DNA of 64,000 bases from contig NZ_JAJJMP010000001.1 in the NCBI RefSeq assembly GCF_020905415.1, forward strand, positions 2,243,501 through 2,307,500, read 5' to 3'. The DNA is from Myroides oncorhynchi. GTDB taxonomy: Bacteria > Bacteroidota > Bacteroidia > Flavobacteriales > Flavobacteriaceae. The notes beneath the pieces are model-generated. The model ran no database searches. It saw only the letters and a program-made list of their open reading frames with translations, and was not told the DNA's origin. This document shows, one piece after another, positions 46,193 through 54,277 of the stretch. The stretch's first letter is position 1, and the number at the start of each line of letters is the position of its first letter. Position numbers and translations under genes: made by a program.

Positions 46193-46336
46193 AACCTAGA
46201 ACATGCAATAGAAAAAATAGCAAAAAGTAATTATACAAAATAGGTCTGAATTAGCTCTACAATCATACTATAGTATGATTGTAGAGCTAATGATAGAATT
46301 GCTTTGTAGTATTTGGCTAATGTTGATTCTGGATTT
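46193..46336. repeat. MITE-like palindromic repeat, copy B
   Basis: This copy is about 143 bp with diverged terminal repeats: left AACCTAGAACATGCAATAG, right end complementary to AAATCCAGAATCAACATTAG. Its centre is a perfect 42-bp palindrome (46250-46291, dyad between 46270 and 46271), the longest in the three copies. It has the same orientation as copy C and lacks about 12 bp compared with it. It sits 80 bp from the left end of the insertion sequence. Confidence 0.82.
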
Positions 46337-46438
46337 AATCAAGTCTTTGAGGTCTAAACATTGGCCTCATTATAGAGATCTAACTCAATGATTTAATCTT
46401 TTATAAGAGGTATAATGGATCAATCTCAAAAGTTGTGT

Positions 46439-47431
46439 TTATGCATAAAGCTTAGTCAATCTGTATAAAAAGAAATCAATATCTCTTACACCTCTAAACT
46501 GAGCTCTGAATGCTTTAATTTTGGCATTAAAAGATTCAGCAGAGGCATTAGTACTTCTATTATCAAAATAGTTAAGAATTGTTTTATAATTGATTTGCAT
46601 TGTATTGATAACAGTGCCGAATTGTTTTAAATTAATCTTCATAACATCATTGTACCAATGAGCCAGTTTAGTATAAGCTACTTCTTTTACTGTGGTTGTG
46701 TTATATATTATTCTTAAGTGTTGCGCTACATTATAAGCTTGTTTAATCAAAGGATATTGATTAAATAATATATCTGCTCTTTGTATTTGATTAGTGGTCC
46801 ATTTACTTGGATCCATAGTTAGTAGATATCTACTCCTTATAAGTAGTTGCTTAGCTGTATCTCCATTATCAAACTCTATTGGAATAAATTGTTTACCTTC
46901 TTTTTTAGCTTGTAGGATTAAGTTGTTTTCAATATCTGAAGCATTCCAACGTTCTTGTATTCTAATATCTTGTAATGCTTCATTTACTAGTTTCTGTACA
47001 TGAAAACGATCTGTTACTTGTGTGGCATTAACAAAGCACTTCGTAACAATTTTTTTCATAGAATTTGCCATATCAAGTGTTATCTCCTTAACTTTAGATC
47101 TTGTCTTAGAGGAGATTGTAAGGAGCTTTTCTATAATAGGCTCTACTTTAGTGCCAGAAAAAATGGCTACTATACTCCCTTTCTTTCCTCTACTATACTT
47201 GTTTGTAATAATTGTATAGAGCTCACCTTTTGACAAAGCTGTTTCGTCTATTGATAGTTTAGGTCCTATGTTTTCAGGAAAAAGAAGATAGTCTTTAGCG
47301 TGTTCTTTATGTTCCCAAGCTTGAAAATCACTTAGTGAATCTTTGTATTGGCGTTGTAGTTTTTTACCATCAATATTAAAGAAACCTCCTATTGTATGAC
47401 AATCACTTGCCTTAGTATCTATTAATTTCTT
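46439..47431 (-). CDS. ISAon1-type transposase, catalytic part (second frame)
   Basis: The open frame runs from 47431 to the stop at 46439, about 330 codons. A start only at the internal TTG (47236) would lose conserved sequence such as KASDCHTIGGFF and FPENIGPKLSIDETALSKG. The DDE residues appear as Asp in LSIDETALS, Asp in TLDMANSM and Glu in ASAESFNAKIKAFRAQFRG, the ISL3-type C-terminal signature. The frame overlaps the end of the first ORF by about 20 nt in the +1 register, so it is probably made by frameshifting at the run TTTTTTAAAAG or by re-initiation. Confidence 0.88.
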   Translation of the reverse strand, partial: KKLIDTKASDCHTIGGFFNIDGKKLQRQYKDSLSDFQAWEHKEHAKDYLLFPENIGPKLSIDETALSKGELYTIITNKYSRGKKGSIVAIFSGTKVEPIIEKLLTISSKTRSKVKEITLDMANSMKKIVTKCFVNATQVTDRFHVQKLVNEALQDIRIQERWNASDIENNLILQAKKEGKQFIPIEFDNGDTAKQLLIRSRYLLTMDPSKWTTNQIQRADILFNQYPLIKQAYNVAQHLRIIYNTTTVKEVAYTKLAHWYNDVMKINLKQFGTVINTMQINYKTILNYFDNRSTNASAESFNAKIKAFRAQFRGVRDIDFFLYRLTKLYA

Positions 47432-47765
47432 TTAAAAAAGAGGCAAACTCATCAGTTAAACGAGTGCCTTTTGCTACTAGATTCCAATCTCTCTGTACTA
47501 ATTCGCGAGTAGTTTTATCTAACCAACGACGTCGCTTGACATGAAGATAAACACTATTTCCTCGTAATGGAAAGTCTTGTATTGTGGTTTCATTATGAAA
47601 CCCATGACCTATAAGAATACGGTCTTTCGCTTCATCTGGGACTCTATTAAATTCTTCAAAATATAGGTGCATTGTTTCACCTTGTTTTATCGTTTTTACT
47701 AAATCAAAATGTTCTACTAAAAACTCAGGTAAAATCATTTTTATAAACTCAATATAGTTTTCCAC
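47412..47765 (-). CDS. ISAon1-type transposase, N-terminal region (first frame)
   Basis: The 117-residue product contains PLRGNSVYLHVKRRRWLDKTTR-like sequence with a basic region that probably binds the terminal repeats. A separate N-terminal ORF of this size is normal for ISAon1-type elements. It ends FLKEINRY, just past a run of six T and four A, where the reading frame of the catalytic part begins one base shifted. Confidence 0.85.
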   Translation of the reverse strand: MENYIEFIKMILPEFLVEHFDLVKTIKQGETMHLYFEEFNRVPDEAKDRILIGHGFHNETTIQDFPLRGNSVYLHVKRRRWLDKTTRELVQRDWNLVAKGTRLTDEFASFLKEINRY

Positions 47766-47838
47766 GTTTATTATTTATCATTACAAAGATCTGTAGTTTT
47801 TAATTCACACACAACTTTTGAGATTGATCCGGTATAAT

Positions 47839-48259
47839 CTTAAAAACACTAAATTCTTTTTTACTTTTTGATTAAAATATAAAATGTATCTCCGTTTAGT
47901 GTCATACTGATAATTTATAGGTTAAAGGAACTGATCATGTAAACAAGTAACTAGTTAATATACAGTAATTGTAAAAATTGGTATTATCTAGTTTAATGGG
48001 ATAATTACAACATTATACCCTCTTATTACATCAAACGGACATACATAAAATATAATCCTTTATAAAGTTTTTTTTAAGTTTTACTTCTTTTTTTTAGATA
48101 TGAAGCTCTTTAAAGACCTATAATGAGCTCGTTTCTGAAAAAAAGATGTCATTTTTTATGAGTGCTTTTATTTTAATGTATTGATTTGTATTGTTTTATT
48201 TGTTTTTTGTAAACAATGAATAGTTTATTGATATACTCTTGAAGCCTTATAAATACTAG
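47839..48259. other. AT-rich gap between the IS and repeat copy C
   Basis: About 420 bp with no supported gene, RNA or hairpin. It is very AT-rich, with T runs near 48069 and 48090. Nothing can be assigned. Confidence 0.6.
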
Positions 48260-48421
48260 TTTATCCCAGAATCAGCAATAGACAGATAAACGAAAAGCAA
48301 TTATACAAGATAGGTCTGAATTAGTGATTTCAGCATACTATAGTATGGTTATAGAGCTAATAAAAGAACTATAAAGTAGAATTACTTTGTAGTATTTGGC
48401 TAATGCTGATTCTGGGTTTAT
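48260..48421. repeat. MITE-like palindromic repeat, copy C
   Basis: The copy is about 156-162 bp. The left end reads ATCCCAGAATCAGCAATAG (from 48263) and the right end GCTGATTCTGGGTTTA (to 48420). The central CATACTATAGTATG lies at 48334-48347. Most of the left half can pair with the right half, so a transcript or single strand would fold into one long imperfect hairpin. It aligns with copy B directly and with copy A in reverse. The 220 bp between it and the next gene hold nothing recognised. Confidence 0.85.
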
Positions 48422-48641
48422 TTGTAATTCCTTCGACACTTGGTGGAGAATAAGCCGCATATAGTGGGGAAAAGAGGTTATTATTTGAAGGAGTATCCTT
48501 TTATTGACCAATTATTGTCCTTTTAGTGTTTACTGAGATTGTATCAAAGCCTTGTTTGTTTTGACATATAATGTCTGGGATTTAATAAGAGGAGTAGGTA
48601 GCTTTGAGGTTACTATCAATAAATATTTAAAAGATAACTAA

Positions 48642-49478
48642 ATGAAAGCATTATTTAAGTCAACACTATTAGTAGTCATCGTAACTCTTTCTACCTTAGG
48701 GTATGGTCAGATGACACCTGGTGGTAGTGCTCTTAGGCAGAGCAGAATGAAATTTTTAGGAACAGATAATATTAAGAGTATCCTTAAAAAGAATGAGAAT
48801 ACATCGTTTATACGTTATTTCAATGGTGGTTTTGAGTTAGACTCTACTCGTTCTTGGACGAATAGAGTTATCTATACTGGTACTGTATTAGATGATAATA
48901 AGTACGAATTAAAATCTGAGGTATATCAGAGAGATTTGGATACTAAAGAAGAAACTCTGTATATGGAAAGAGTTAGAACTTATAATAATAAAAAAGAAAA
49001 AGGATCTATACTTGTTACTAAGCAGTTTTTGATAGATGGATTAGTAGAAGAAATTACAACTAAAAATAAAAAAAAGGTTGTTAAGTGTTTTGATCAAGAT
49101 AGAAAAATTATTAATAGTGATGGATGTCTACTGTATACTAGATTTGACTATCCAAAGGAAAAAATGAAAACTTTATCTGAAAAATTAAAAGAACAAATAA
49201 GTAAAGTTGTTTATACTAAAAATGGACCTGTACCAAATTATATTTTAGTAAATATAGAATCTGATTATAAAGCTCAAAAGTGGAACTTATCATTAGATTT
49301 TCCTAAAAATTATAGTTTAGAAAATAATATGTATACAGAACTAGTAACTGCTATAATGTATGTTTTGAATAATGAAAAGTTAGAAGGGTTTCACTTTAAT
49401 AAGGATATAAAGGGGAATTACTATAACTGCAATTTAATAGTTCCTGTTACTTTTCAAAAAGAAGTGAATAAGAAGTAA
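48642..49478 (+). CDS. Secreted or periplasmic protein of unknown function
   Basis: The 278-residue protein has a signal peptide (about 1-22, MKALFKSTLLVVIVTLSTLG, cleavage near YGQ). The middle is lysine-rich and beta-rich, for example TGTVLDDNKYELKSEVYQR. The last 90 residues end GNYYNCNLIVPVTFQKE, which loosely recalls the final strands of TonB C-terminal domains; this is only an impression. It lies in the accessory region beside repeat copy C. No family is recognised. Confidence 0.6.
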   Translation: MKALFKSTLLVVIVTLSTLGYGQMTPGGSALRQSRMKFLGTDNIKSILKKNENTSFIRYFNGGFELDSTRSWTNRVIYTGTVLDDNKYELKSEVYQRDLDTKEETLYMERVRTYNNKKEKGSILVTKQFLIDGLVEEITTKNKKKVVKCFDQDRKIINSDGCLLYTRFDYPKEKMKTLSEKLKEQISKVVYTKNGPVPNYILVNIESDYKAQKWNLSLDFPKNYSLENNMYTELVTAIMYVLNNEKLEGFHFNKDIKGNYYNCNLIVPVTFQKEVNKK

Positions 49479-49555
49479 ATAAGAAACTTTGTAGAGTATA
49501 ACTAGTGTCTAGGTCTTTTAATAAAAATGTTCTGAAAGAACTAGTGTAAAAAAGT

Positions 49556-49583
49556 CTGCTCTGATTCGAGAGATTCAGAGCAG
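49556..49583 (-). terminator. Terminator hairpin of the small membrane-protein gene
   Basis: CTGCTCTGA (49556-49564) pairs with TCAGAGCAG (49575-49583). On the minus strand ACTTTTTTAC follows. Confidence 0.7.
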
Positions 49584-49601
49584 TGATATAATCAGTTATT
49601 T

Positions 49602-49823
49602 TTATTTTTTAGTTAAGACATTATAGATTACATATATCCACCCTAAGAAGAAGTGGATTATTGCCCATAATATGGATTGGTTTCTTGTCCAAGATAAATA
49701 TACAGCGACAATAGAACCAATAGTTAGCCCTCCCCCCCATAGCTGGATAGATGGTCCACCTGCGAAGGTCATAGTAGTAGTCATCGCTAAAGCTAGTGTC
49801 CAGAATAAATTTGATTTAGTCAT
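49602..49823 (-). CDS. Small membrane protein of unknown function
   Basis: The 73-residue protein starts with a hydrophobic segment (about 6-22) that could be a signal or a helix. Two more hydrophobic segments follow (about 31-46 and 51-68), ending GWIYVIYNVLTKK. The glycine-rich GGPSIQLWGGGLTIGS lies between them. It has a terminator hairpin just downstream. The family is not recognised. Confidence 0.6.
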   Translation of the reverse strand: MTKSNLFWTLALAMTTTMTFAGGPSIQLWGGGLTIGSIVAVYLSWTRNQSILWAIIHFFLGWIYVIYNVLTKK

Positions 49824-49947
49824 AGTTAATTGTTTTTGTGTTAATTAGCTCTAAAGTTAATCTATTTATGAAAACAAGTGTTTAATTTAGAGTATTATTT
49901 TGTGAATCTAAATGGTGAACTAAGGACTTTTTGTGGGGTAGAAAAAC

Positions 49948-49985
49948 AAAACCTCAAGTAGCATATTAATGATACTTGAGGTTTT
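49948..49985. terminator. Hairpin in the gap before the ferredoxin gene end
   Basis: AAAACCTCAAGTA (49948-49960) pairs perfectly with TACTTGAGGTTTT (49973-49985). T-rich sequence follows on the plus strand and A/T-rich on the minus. No gene ends directly at it, so it may be a spare terminator. Confidence 0.6.
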
Positions 49986-50015
49986 AATATTTTAGATATG
50001 AGTTGTATTATGATA

Positions 50016-50045
50016 AAAAAAGCCACTCATATAGAGTAGCTTTGT
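50016..50045 (-). terminator. Ferredoxin gene terminator
   Basis: On the minus strand AAAGC-ACTC pairs with GAGT-GCTTT around ATAT, with one mismatch, followed by seven T residues. It is just downstream of the ferredoxin stop codon. Confidence 0.8.
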
Positions 50046-50052
50046 ATGTGTC

Positions 50053-50406
<354 letters not shown>

Positions 50407-50440
50407 TTATATTTTGTTTTATATGTATTAACTTTGTATG

Positions 50441-50468
50441 CAAATTTACACCCAAAACAATTCACAAA
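50441..50468 (-). promoter_or_regulatory. Ferredoxin gene promoter
   Basis: The minus strand reads TAAATTTG (50448-50441) with TTTG (50468-50465) 16 nt upstream. On the plus strand TAACTTTG (50429-50436) is a possible -7 box for the reductase gene, so the two promoters would overlap. Confidence 0.6.
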
Positions 50469-50477
50469 CAAGTCAAT

Positions 50478-51536
50478 ATGAATTTAGATGTTAAAAAAAA
50501 TGCATTTGTTAAGTTAGGTCAATTTTTAGCTCAATTTACTACAAATGAATTTGTAAAAAACAATGATGTATGTCATAATGATGAATTTTTCACAACATTT
50601 TCTGAACTGATTCACAGCTCAGTACACTATAATGGATGGTTCACATTAGAGCAAGTAGTTGCCTCGATCAACTCTTGGGCAAGTGCGTTGACACCTGAGA
50701 ATTTAGATAAATGGACTTCAAAATATGATTTTTCAACTGAGCCAAATAAGCGCATTGGATTGATATTGGCAGGTAATATTCCCTTAGTAGGTTTTCACGA
50801 TTTTATCAGTGTTTTAATTTCTGGTAATATTGCTGTAGTAAAGATGTCTTCTAATGATCAGAAGTTACTGCCTTTCTTAGTAAAGTATATAGTAGCAGTA
50901 GAACCTGGTTTTGCTGATCGTTATGAGTTTATAGAAGGGAAAATGGAGGGGTTCGATGCTGTAATCGCTACAGGTAGTAATAATACTGCTCGTTATTTTG
51001 ATTACTACTTTAATAATGTTCCTAATATTATACGTAAAAGCAGAAATTCTGTTGCTGTACTTGACGGTACAGAGAGTCATGAAGACTTAGTAGCACTGGG
51101 TAAAGATGTATTTACCTATTATGGATTAGGATGCCGTAATGTCTCTAAAATATTCGTGCCTGAGGGGTATGTGTTTGACAGTTTTTATCAGGGGATGTAT
51201 GAGTACAGAGACGTTATAATGTATGAGCGTTATGCTAATAATTATGATTATAATAAGGCTGTATTTTTAATGAGTGAGTTTAAGATTTTAGATAATGGAT
51301 TCTTGACTGTTAAGCAAGATAATGGATATGCTTCTCCGATCTCATCTATTTTTTATGAGTATTATACGGACATTAATGAGGTAAGAACTCGTTTAGTTGA
51401 AGATGCAGATAAGATACAGTGTATCGTGTCTAATAACTTAGTAGAGGGAAGTATTGCATTCGGTCAAACACAAGAACCACAACTGTGGGATTATGCTGAT
51501 AATGTAGATGCAATGAAGTTTTTATTGGAGTTATAG
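50478..51536 (+). CDS. LuxC-type acyl-CoA reductase
   Basis: The 352-residue protein belongs to the LuxC branch of the aldehyde dehydrogenase superfamily, which reduces acyl-CoA or acyl-enzyme to aldehyde with NADPH. Seen are the nucleotide-binding GLILAGNIPLVGFHDFISVL (about 94-113), ATGSNNTARYFDYYF, and the catalytic cysteine in YYGLGCRNVSKIFVP (about 215-229). The usual LuxC is about 480 residues, so this is a short form. There is no luciferase or LuxE gene nearby; the context is ferredoxin upstream and serC downstream. The physiological substrate is unknown. Confidence 0.85.
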   Translation: MNLDVKKNAFVKLGQFLAQFTTNEFVKNNDVCHNDEFFTTFSELIHSSVHYNGWFTLEQVVASINSWASALTPENLDKWTSKYDFSTEPNKRIGLILAGNIPLVGFHDFISVLISGNIAVVKMSSNDQKLLPFLVKYIVAVEPGFADRYEFIEGKMEGFDAVIATGSNNTARYFDYYFNNVPNIIRKSRNSVAVLDGTESHEDLVALGKDVFTYYGLGCRNVSKIFVPEGYVFDSFYQGMYEYRDVIMYERYANNYDYNKAVFLMSEFKILDNGFLTVKQDNGYASPISSIFYEYYTDINEVRTRLVEDADKIQCIVSNNLVEGSIAFGQTQEPQLWDYADNVDAMKFLLEL

Positions 51537-51681
51537 TTTACAGTGAACGGTTTACAGTTAGTAGAGACACAATACGTTGTGTGTCAAAGTTAATGGTTTA
51601 CAGAATCACCCCATCACGAAAAAACAACATCACAAAAAAACAACATCACAAAAAAACAAAATCACGAAAAAACATAAAAAG
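51537..51681 (+). other. serC upstream region with a 4 x 16-bp tandem repeat
   Basis: Four 16-bp units occupy 51612-51675, each a variant of CATCACAAAAAAACAA. The second and third are identical, and units one and four have a G after CATCAC or AATCAC. Before them are three copies of TTTACAG, and ACACAATACGTTGTGT, which folds into a small hairpin. The array ends 6 nt before ATG 51682 and so forms the translation start region of serC. Confidence 0.8.
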
Positions 51682-52749
51682 ATGATTCAAGTACATAATT
51701 TCTGTGCGGGTCCTTGTTTATTGCCAGATGAGGTTTATAAAGGAGCAGCAGAAGCTGTTTTGGATTTTAATGGGAGTGGACTTTCGCTATTGTCTATCTC
51801 ACATCGCAGTAAGGAGTTTATAGCGGTGTTAGAAGAAGCACAGCATTTGGCTCTTTCTCTGTTGGGATTAGAGGGGAAGGGATATTCAGCTCTATTCTTA
51901 CAAGGAGGGGCAAGTATGGAATTCTTACGTGTACCTTATAATCTGATGAAATCTAAAGCGGGGTATATCAACACAGGTAATTGGTCTTCTAAGGCGATGG
52001 CTCAGGCTACAGCTTTCGGAGTGGTTAATGTATTAGCATCATCTGAGGATCGCAACTATAGTTATATTCCTCAGCAGATAGAAATACCTTTAGGTTTAGA
52101 TTATGTACACTATACATCTAATAATACAATTTATGGTACACAGTGGCATGATATACCTCAGGCTGACTGTCCTATAGTATGTGATATGAGTTCGGATATC
52201 TACTCGAGAGTTTATGACTGTGAGCAGATTGATTTGATTTATGCAGGAGCACAGAAGAACATAGGTCCTGCGGGATTAAGTGTTGTATTGGTTAGAGATG
52301 ATATTTTAGGCAAGTCTGGTCGTAGCATTCCTCAAATGATGGATTATGCAGAGCATGTAGATAAAGGTAGTCTCTATCATACAGCTAACGTCTTTGGTAT
52401 TTATACTTGTTTATTAAATCTAAGATGGTTACGTAATCTAGGTGGCGTACAAGCTATAGAGAAGATAAATAATCAGAAGGCGACCACCTTATATAGTGCT
52501 ATTGATGCGTTAGATTATGTAGTGGGATTAGCAGATGTGGAGTACCGATCTAAGATGAATGTCACTTTTGATTTTAAAGAAGAACGTATGAAAGAGATAT
52601 TCGACAGCTTATGTAAGGAGGCGAGTATCTTAAATATAAAAGGGCATAGAGTGGCTGGTGGATATAGAGCCTCACTTTATAATGCCTTAAAACAACAAAG
52701 TGTGGATGCGCTAGTAGAAGTACTTCACACAATGAAAACAAAGATTTAA
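51682..52749 (+). CDS. serC: Phosphoserine aminotransferase
   Basis: SerC transfers an amino group from glutamate to 3-phosphohydroxypyruvate in serine synthesis. From ATG 51682 the protein is 355 residues, starting IQVHNFCAGPCLLPDEVY. The PLP lysine is in IYAGAQKNIGPAGLSVVLV (about 185-203), and SHRSKEF and GHRVAGGYRASLYNA are the phosphate-binding blocks. The frame extends upstream to 51577, but that part is translated from the 16-bp tandem repeat and is not conserved. A SerA-like gene follows after 9 nt. Confidence 0.95.
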   Translation: MIQVHNFCAGPCLLPDEVYKGAAEAVLDFNGSGLSLLSISHRSKEFIAVLEEAQHLALSLLGLEGKGYSALFLQGGASMEFLRVPYNLMKSKAGYINTGNWSSKAMAQATAFGVVNVLASSEDRNYSYIPQQIEIPLGLDYVHYTSNNTIYGTQWHDIPQADCPIVCDMSSDIYSRVYDCEQIDLIYAGAQKNIGPAGLSVVLVRDDILGKSGRSIPQMMDYAEHVDKGSLYHTANVFGIYTCLLNLRWLRNLGGVQAIEKINNQKATTLYSAIDALDYVVGLADVEYRSKMNVTFDFKEERMKEIFDSLCKEASILNIKGHRVAGGYRASLYNALKQQSVDALVEVLHTMKTKI

Positions 52750-52758
52750 TAAGAGTAG

Positions 52759-53709
52759 ATGAGAATATTAGCTAATGATGGTATCCCAGAGGAAGTAAAG
52801 ATTGACTTAGAGGGATTAGGTTTTGAAGTAAAGGAAGTAAGGGTAGCTCACGAGCAATTAGTGAATTACACCAGTAAAAATGAGATAGAAATACTTCTGT
52901 TACAGCAAGGGACGTTACTTAATAAGGCGATGATCGATGAGTTGTCTTTCTTAAAGGCTATAGTTTTTGCGGGTACACAGATAGATCTAGATATAATAGA
53001 TTACATCAAAGGATGTGGGATTAAAGTAATTTGGGCAGAAGAGGCCTTGTCTAATGCTACAGCGGAGTTGGTGTTCGCACATTTATTCTCAGGAGCTAGA
53101 TTATTACAAGAGGCAAATAGAAATATGCCTTTAGAGGGTGATGCTAGTTTTAAATCACTACAACAGTCGTATAGTAGTGGGATCGAGTTAGCAGGTAAAA
53201 CTCTTGGTATTATTGGTCTGAATGCAGCAGGAGAAAAGGTAGCACAGAAAGCATTAGCTTTAGGAATGAATGTACTGTATGCTGATAGTACAGTGCCTAG
53301 TCTAAAAGCGGAGTTTGTATTGCCTAATGGTATACACTTCCCTGTAAATCTAGAATCTACTGATATGCATAGATTGCTACATGATTCGCATTTTATCACT
53401 ATTCATACTAAGCATTATCAGAAATATATCTTAGATAAAGAGGCTTTTAGTCATGCTCATAACTTGATCGGAGTGATTAATTGTGCGTATGCAGAGGCAG
53501 TAAATGAAGTGGATTTAGTAGACCTTATTAACGCTGAAACTATCTTGTTTGCTGGGATAGATCGCTTTGAAGAAGAGCCTCATCCTGCAATACAAGTACT
53601 GATGCAACCTGCGTTCTCTTTATCTCCTAATATCAATGGAGCGACAGATGAAAGCAAAATGTTAATCTGGGACGAAATATTTGAGAAAATTCAAATAATG
53701 CGAAAATAA
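52759..53709 (+). CDS. SerA-like D-2-hydroxyacid dehydrogenase homologue lacking catalytic residues
   Basis: The 316-residue protein aligns over its full length with flavobacterial 3-phosphoglycerate dehydrogenase: ILANDGI at the start, AELVFAHLFSGARLLQEANRNMPLEGD in the middle and IQVLMQPAFSLSPN near the end. Key residues have changed. The dinucleotide motif reads GLNAAG instead of GxGxxG. The catalytic Arg of NCARGG is Tyr-Ala (NCAYAEA). The catalytic His of TPHIGAAT is Asn (SPNINGAT). The substrate loop RSATKV reads QQGTLL. Only the Glu of FEEEP remains. The reading frame is intact and coupled to serC, so it may be a pseudoenzyme or have a new role. Confidence 0.85.
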   Translation: MRILANDGIPEEVKIDLEGLGFEVKEVRVAHEQLVNYTSKNEIEILLLQQGTLLNKAMIDELSFLKAIVFAGTQIDLDIIDYIKGCGIKVIWAEEALSNATAELVFAHLFSGARLLQEANRNMPLEGDASFKSLQQSYSSGIELAGKTLGIIGLNAAGEKVAQKALALGMNVLYADSTVPSLKAEFVLPNGIHFPVNLESTDMHRLLHDSHFITIHTKHYQKYILDKEAFSHAHNLIGVINCAYAEAVNEVDLVDLINAETILFAGIDRFEEEPHPAIQVLMQPAFSLSPNINGATDESKMLIWDEIFEKIQIMRK

Positions 53710-53741
53710 TATAGTAGTTTTATTGAATAATAAAAAAAACT

Positions 53742-54218
53742 ATGTTAGAACAAATCACAAAATTAGTAGAACAAATTAGTTCTTCTGAAGTAGCTAAAGG
53801 AGGAATCACTTCCGACCTTACTAGCGCAGTCACAAGAGAGACTGGAGACAGTATTATCAACGGATTAAAAGACAGTGTGTCTTCTGGAGATATCAGTGGG
53901 TTAACGAACTTACTATCTGGATCAACATCTAATATCGCATCTAATCCTATCGTTAGTGGTATGGTAGGTAATTTAGCCACTAGTTTAATCGCTAAGTTAG
54001 GATTATCTGAGAGCGTAGCAGATAGTTTTGCAAATGGAGTAGTACCACAAGTAATCTCTACTATAATAGCTAAGATACAAGGAGGTGAGTCAGGATTTGA
54101 CCTTTCTAGTATCTTAAGTGGACTAGGAGGAGGAGGAGCTCAGGATTTACTTGGGTCTCTTTTAGGAGGAAAAGAAGGATTAGGTGGAGCAATCGATAAA
54201 TTAAAAGGATTGTTTTAA
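53742..54218 (+). CDS. DUF937 family protein
   Basis: The 158-residue protein is rich in Gly, Ser and Leu, with the DUF937 pattern of short helices: VEQISSSEVAKGGI, LTNLLSGS and GLGGGGAQDLLGSLLGGKEGLGG (residues about 127-149). The related E. coli protein is YidB. No signal peptide is obvious. Function is not established. It follows the SerA-like gene by 32 nt and ends at a strong terminator, so it may be the last gene of the serC group. Confidence 0.85.
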   Translation: MLEQITKLVEQISSSEVAKGGITSDLTSAVTRETGDSIINGLKDSVSSGDISGLTNLLSGSTSNIASNPIVSGMVGNLATSLIAKLGLSESVADSFANGVVPQVISTIIAKIQGGESGFDLSSILSGLGGGGAQDLLGSLLGGKEGLGGAIDKLKGLF

Positions 54219-54237
54219 CCAACTTATCATATTGAAT

Positions 54238-54277
54238 AAAAGGCGATTATCTATATACTAGGTAATCGCCTTTTTTA
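54238..54277 (+). terminator. Terminator after the DUF937 gene
   Basis: AAAAGGCGATTA (54238-54249) pairs with TAATCGCCTTTT (54263-54274), with more T residues following. The next 295 bp up to the TonB receptor gene are AT-rich and show no gene or Fur-type palindrome that I can support. Confidence 0.92.

Larger units (their letters stand above)
46417..47830 (-). mobile_element. Complete ISAon1-type (ISL3-like) insertion sequence
   Basis: The element is 1,414 bp with perfect 22-bp terminal inverted repeats. The left end (46417-46438) begins GGATCAATCTCAAAAGTT; the right end (47809-47830) is its exact complement. An 8-bp direct repeat GGTATAAT flanks it at 46409-46416 and 47831-47838, the target duplication size typical of ISL3-type elements. 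Two minus-strand frames encode the transposase. Perfect ends and target duplication indicate a recent insertion that has not decayed. Confidence 0.95.

Noticed and set aside
49948..49985. Hairpin as part of a repeat family
   Set aside because: It is a simple perfect stem with A/T flanks, typical of terminators, and does not match the MITE-like repeats.
51612..51675. Possible CRISPR-like array before serC
   Set aside because: The 16-bp units are directly contiguous with no spacers and no cas gene is present, so this is a simple tandem repeat.
51577..51681. Longer serC start giving 35 extra residues
   Set aside because: The extension is translated tandem repeat (poly-Lys/Thr/His) and is not part of the SerC fold; ATG 51682 gives the canonical N-terminus.
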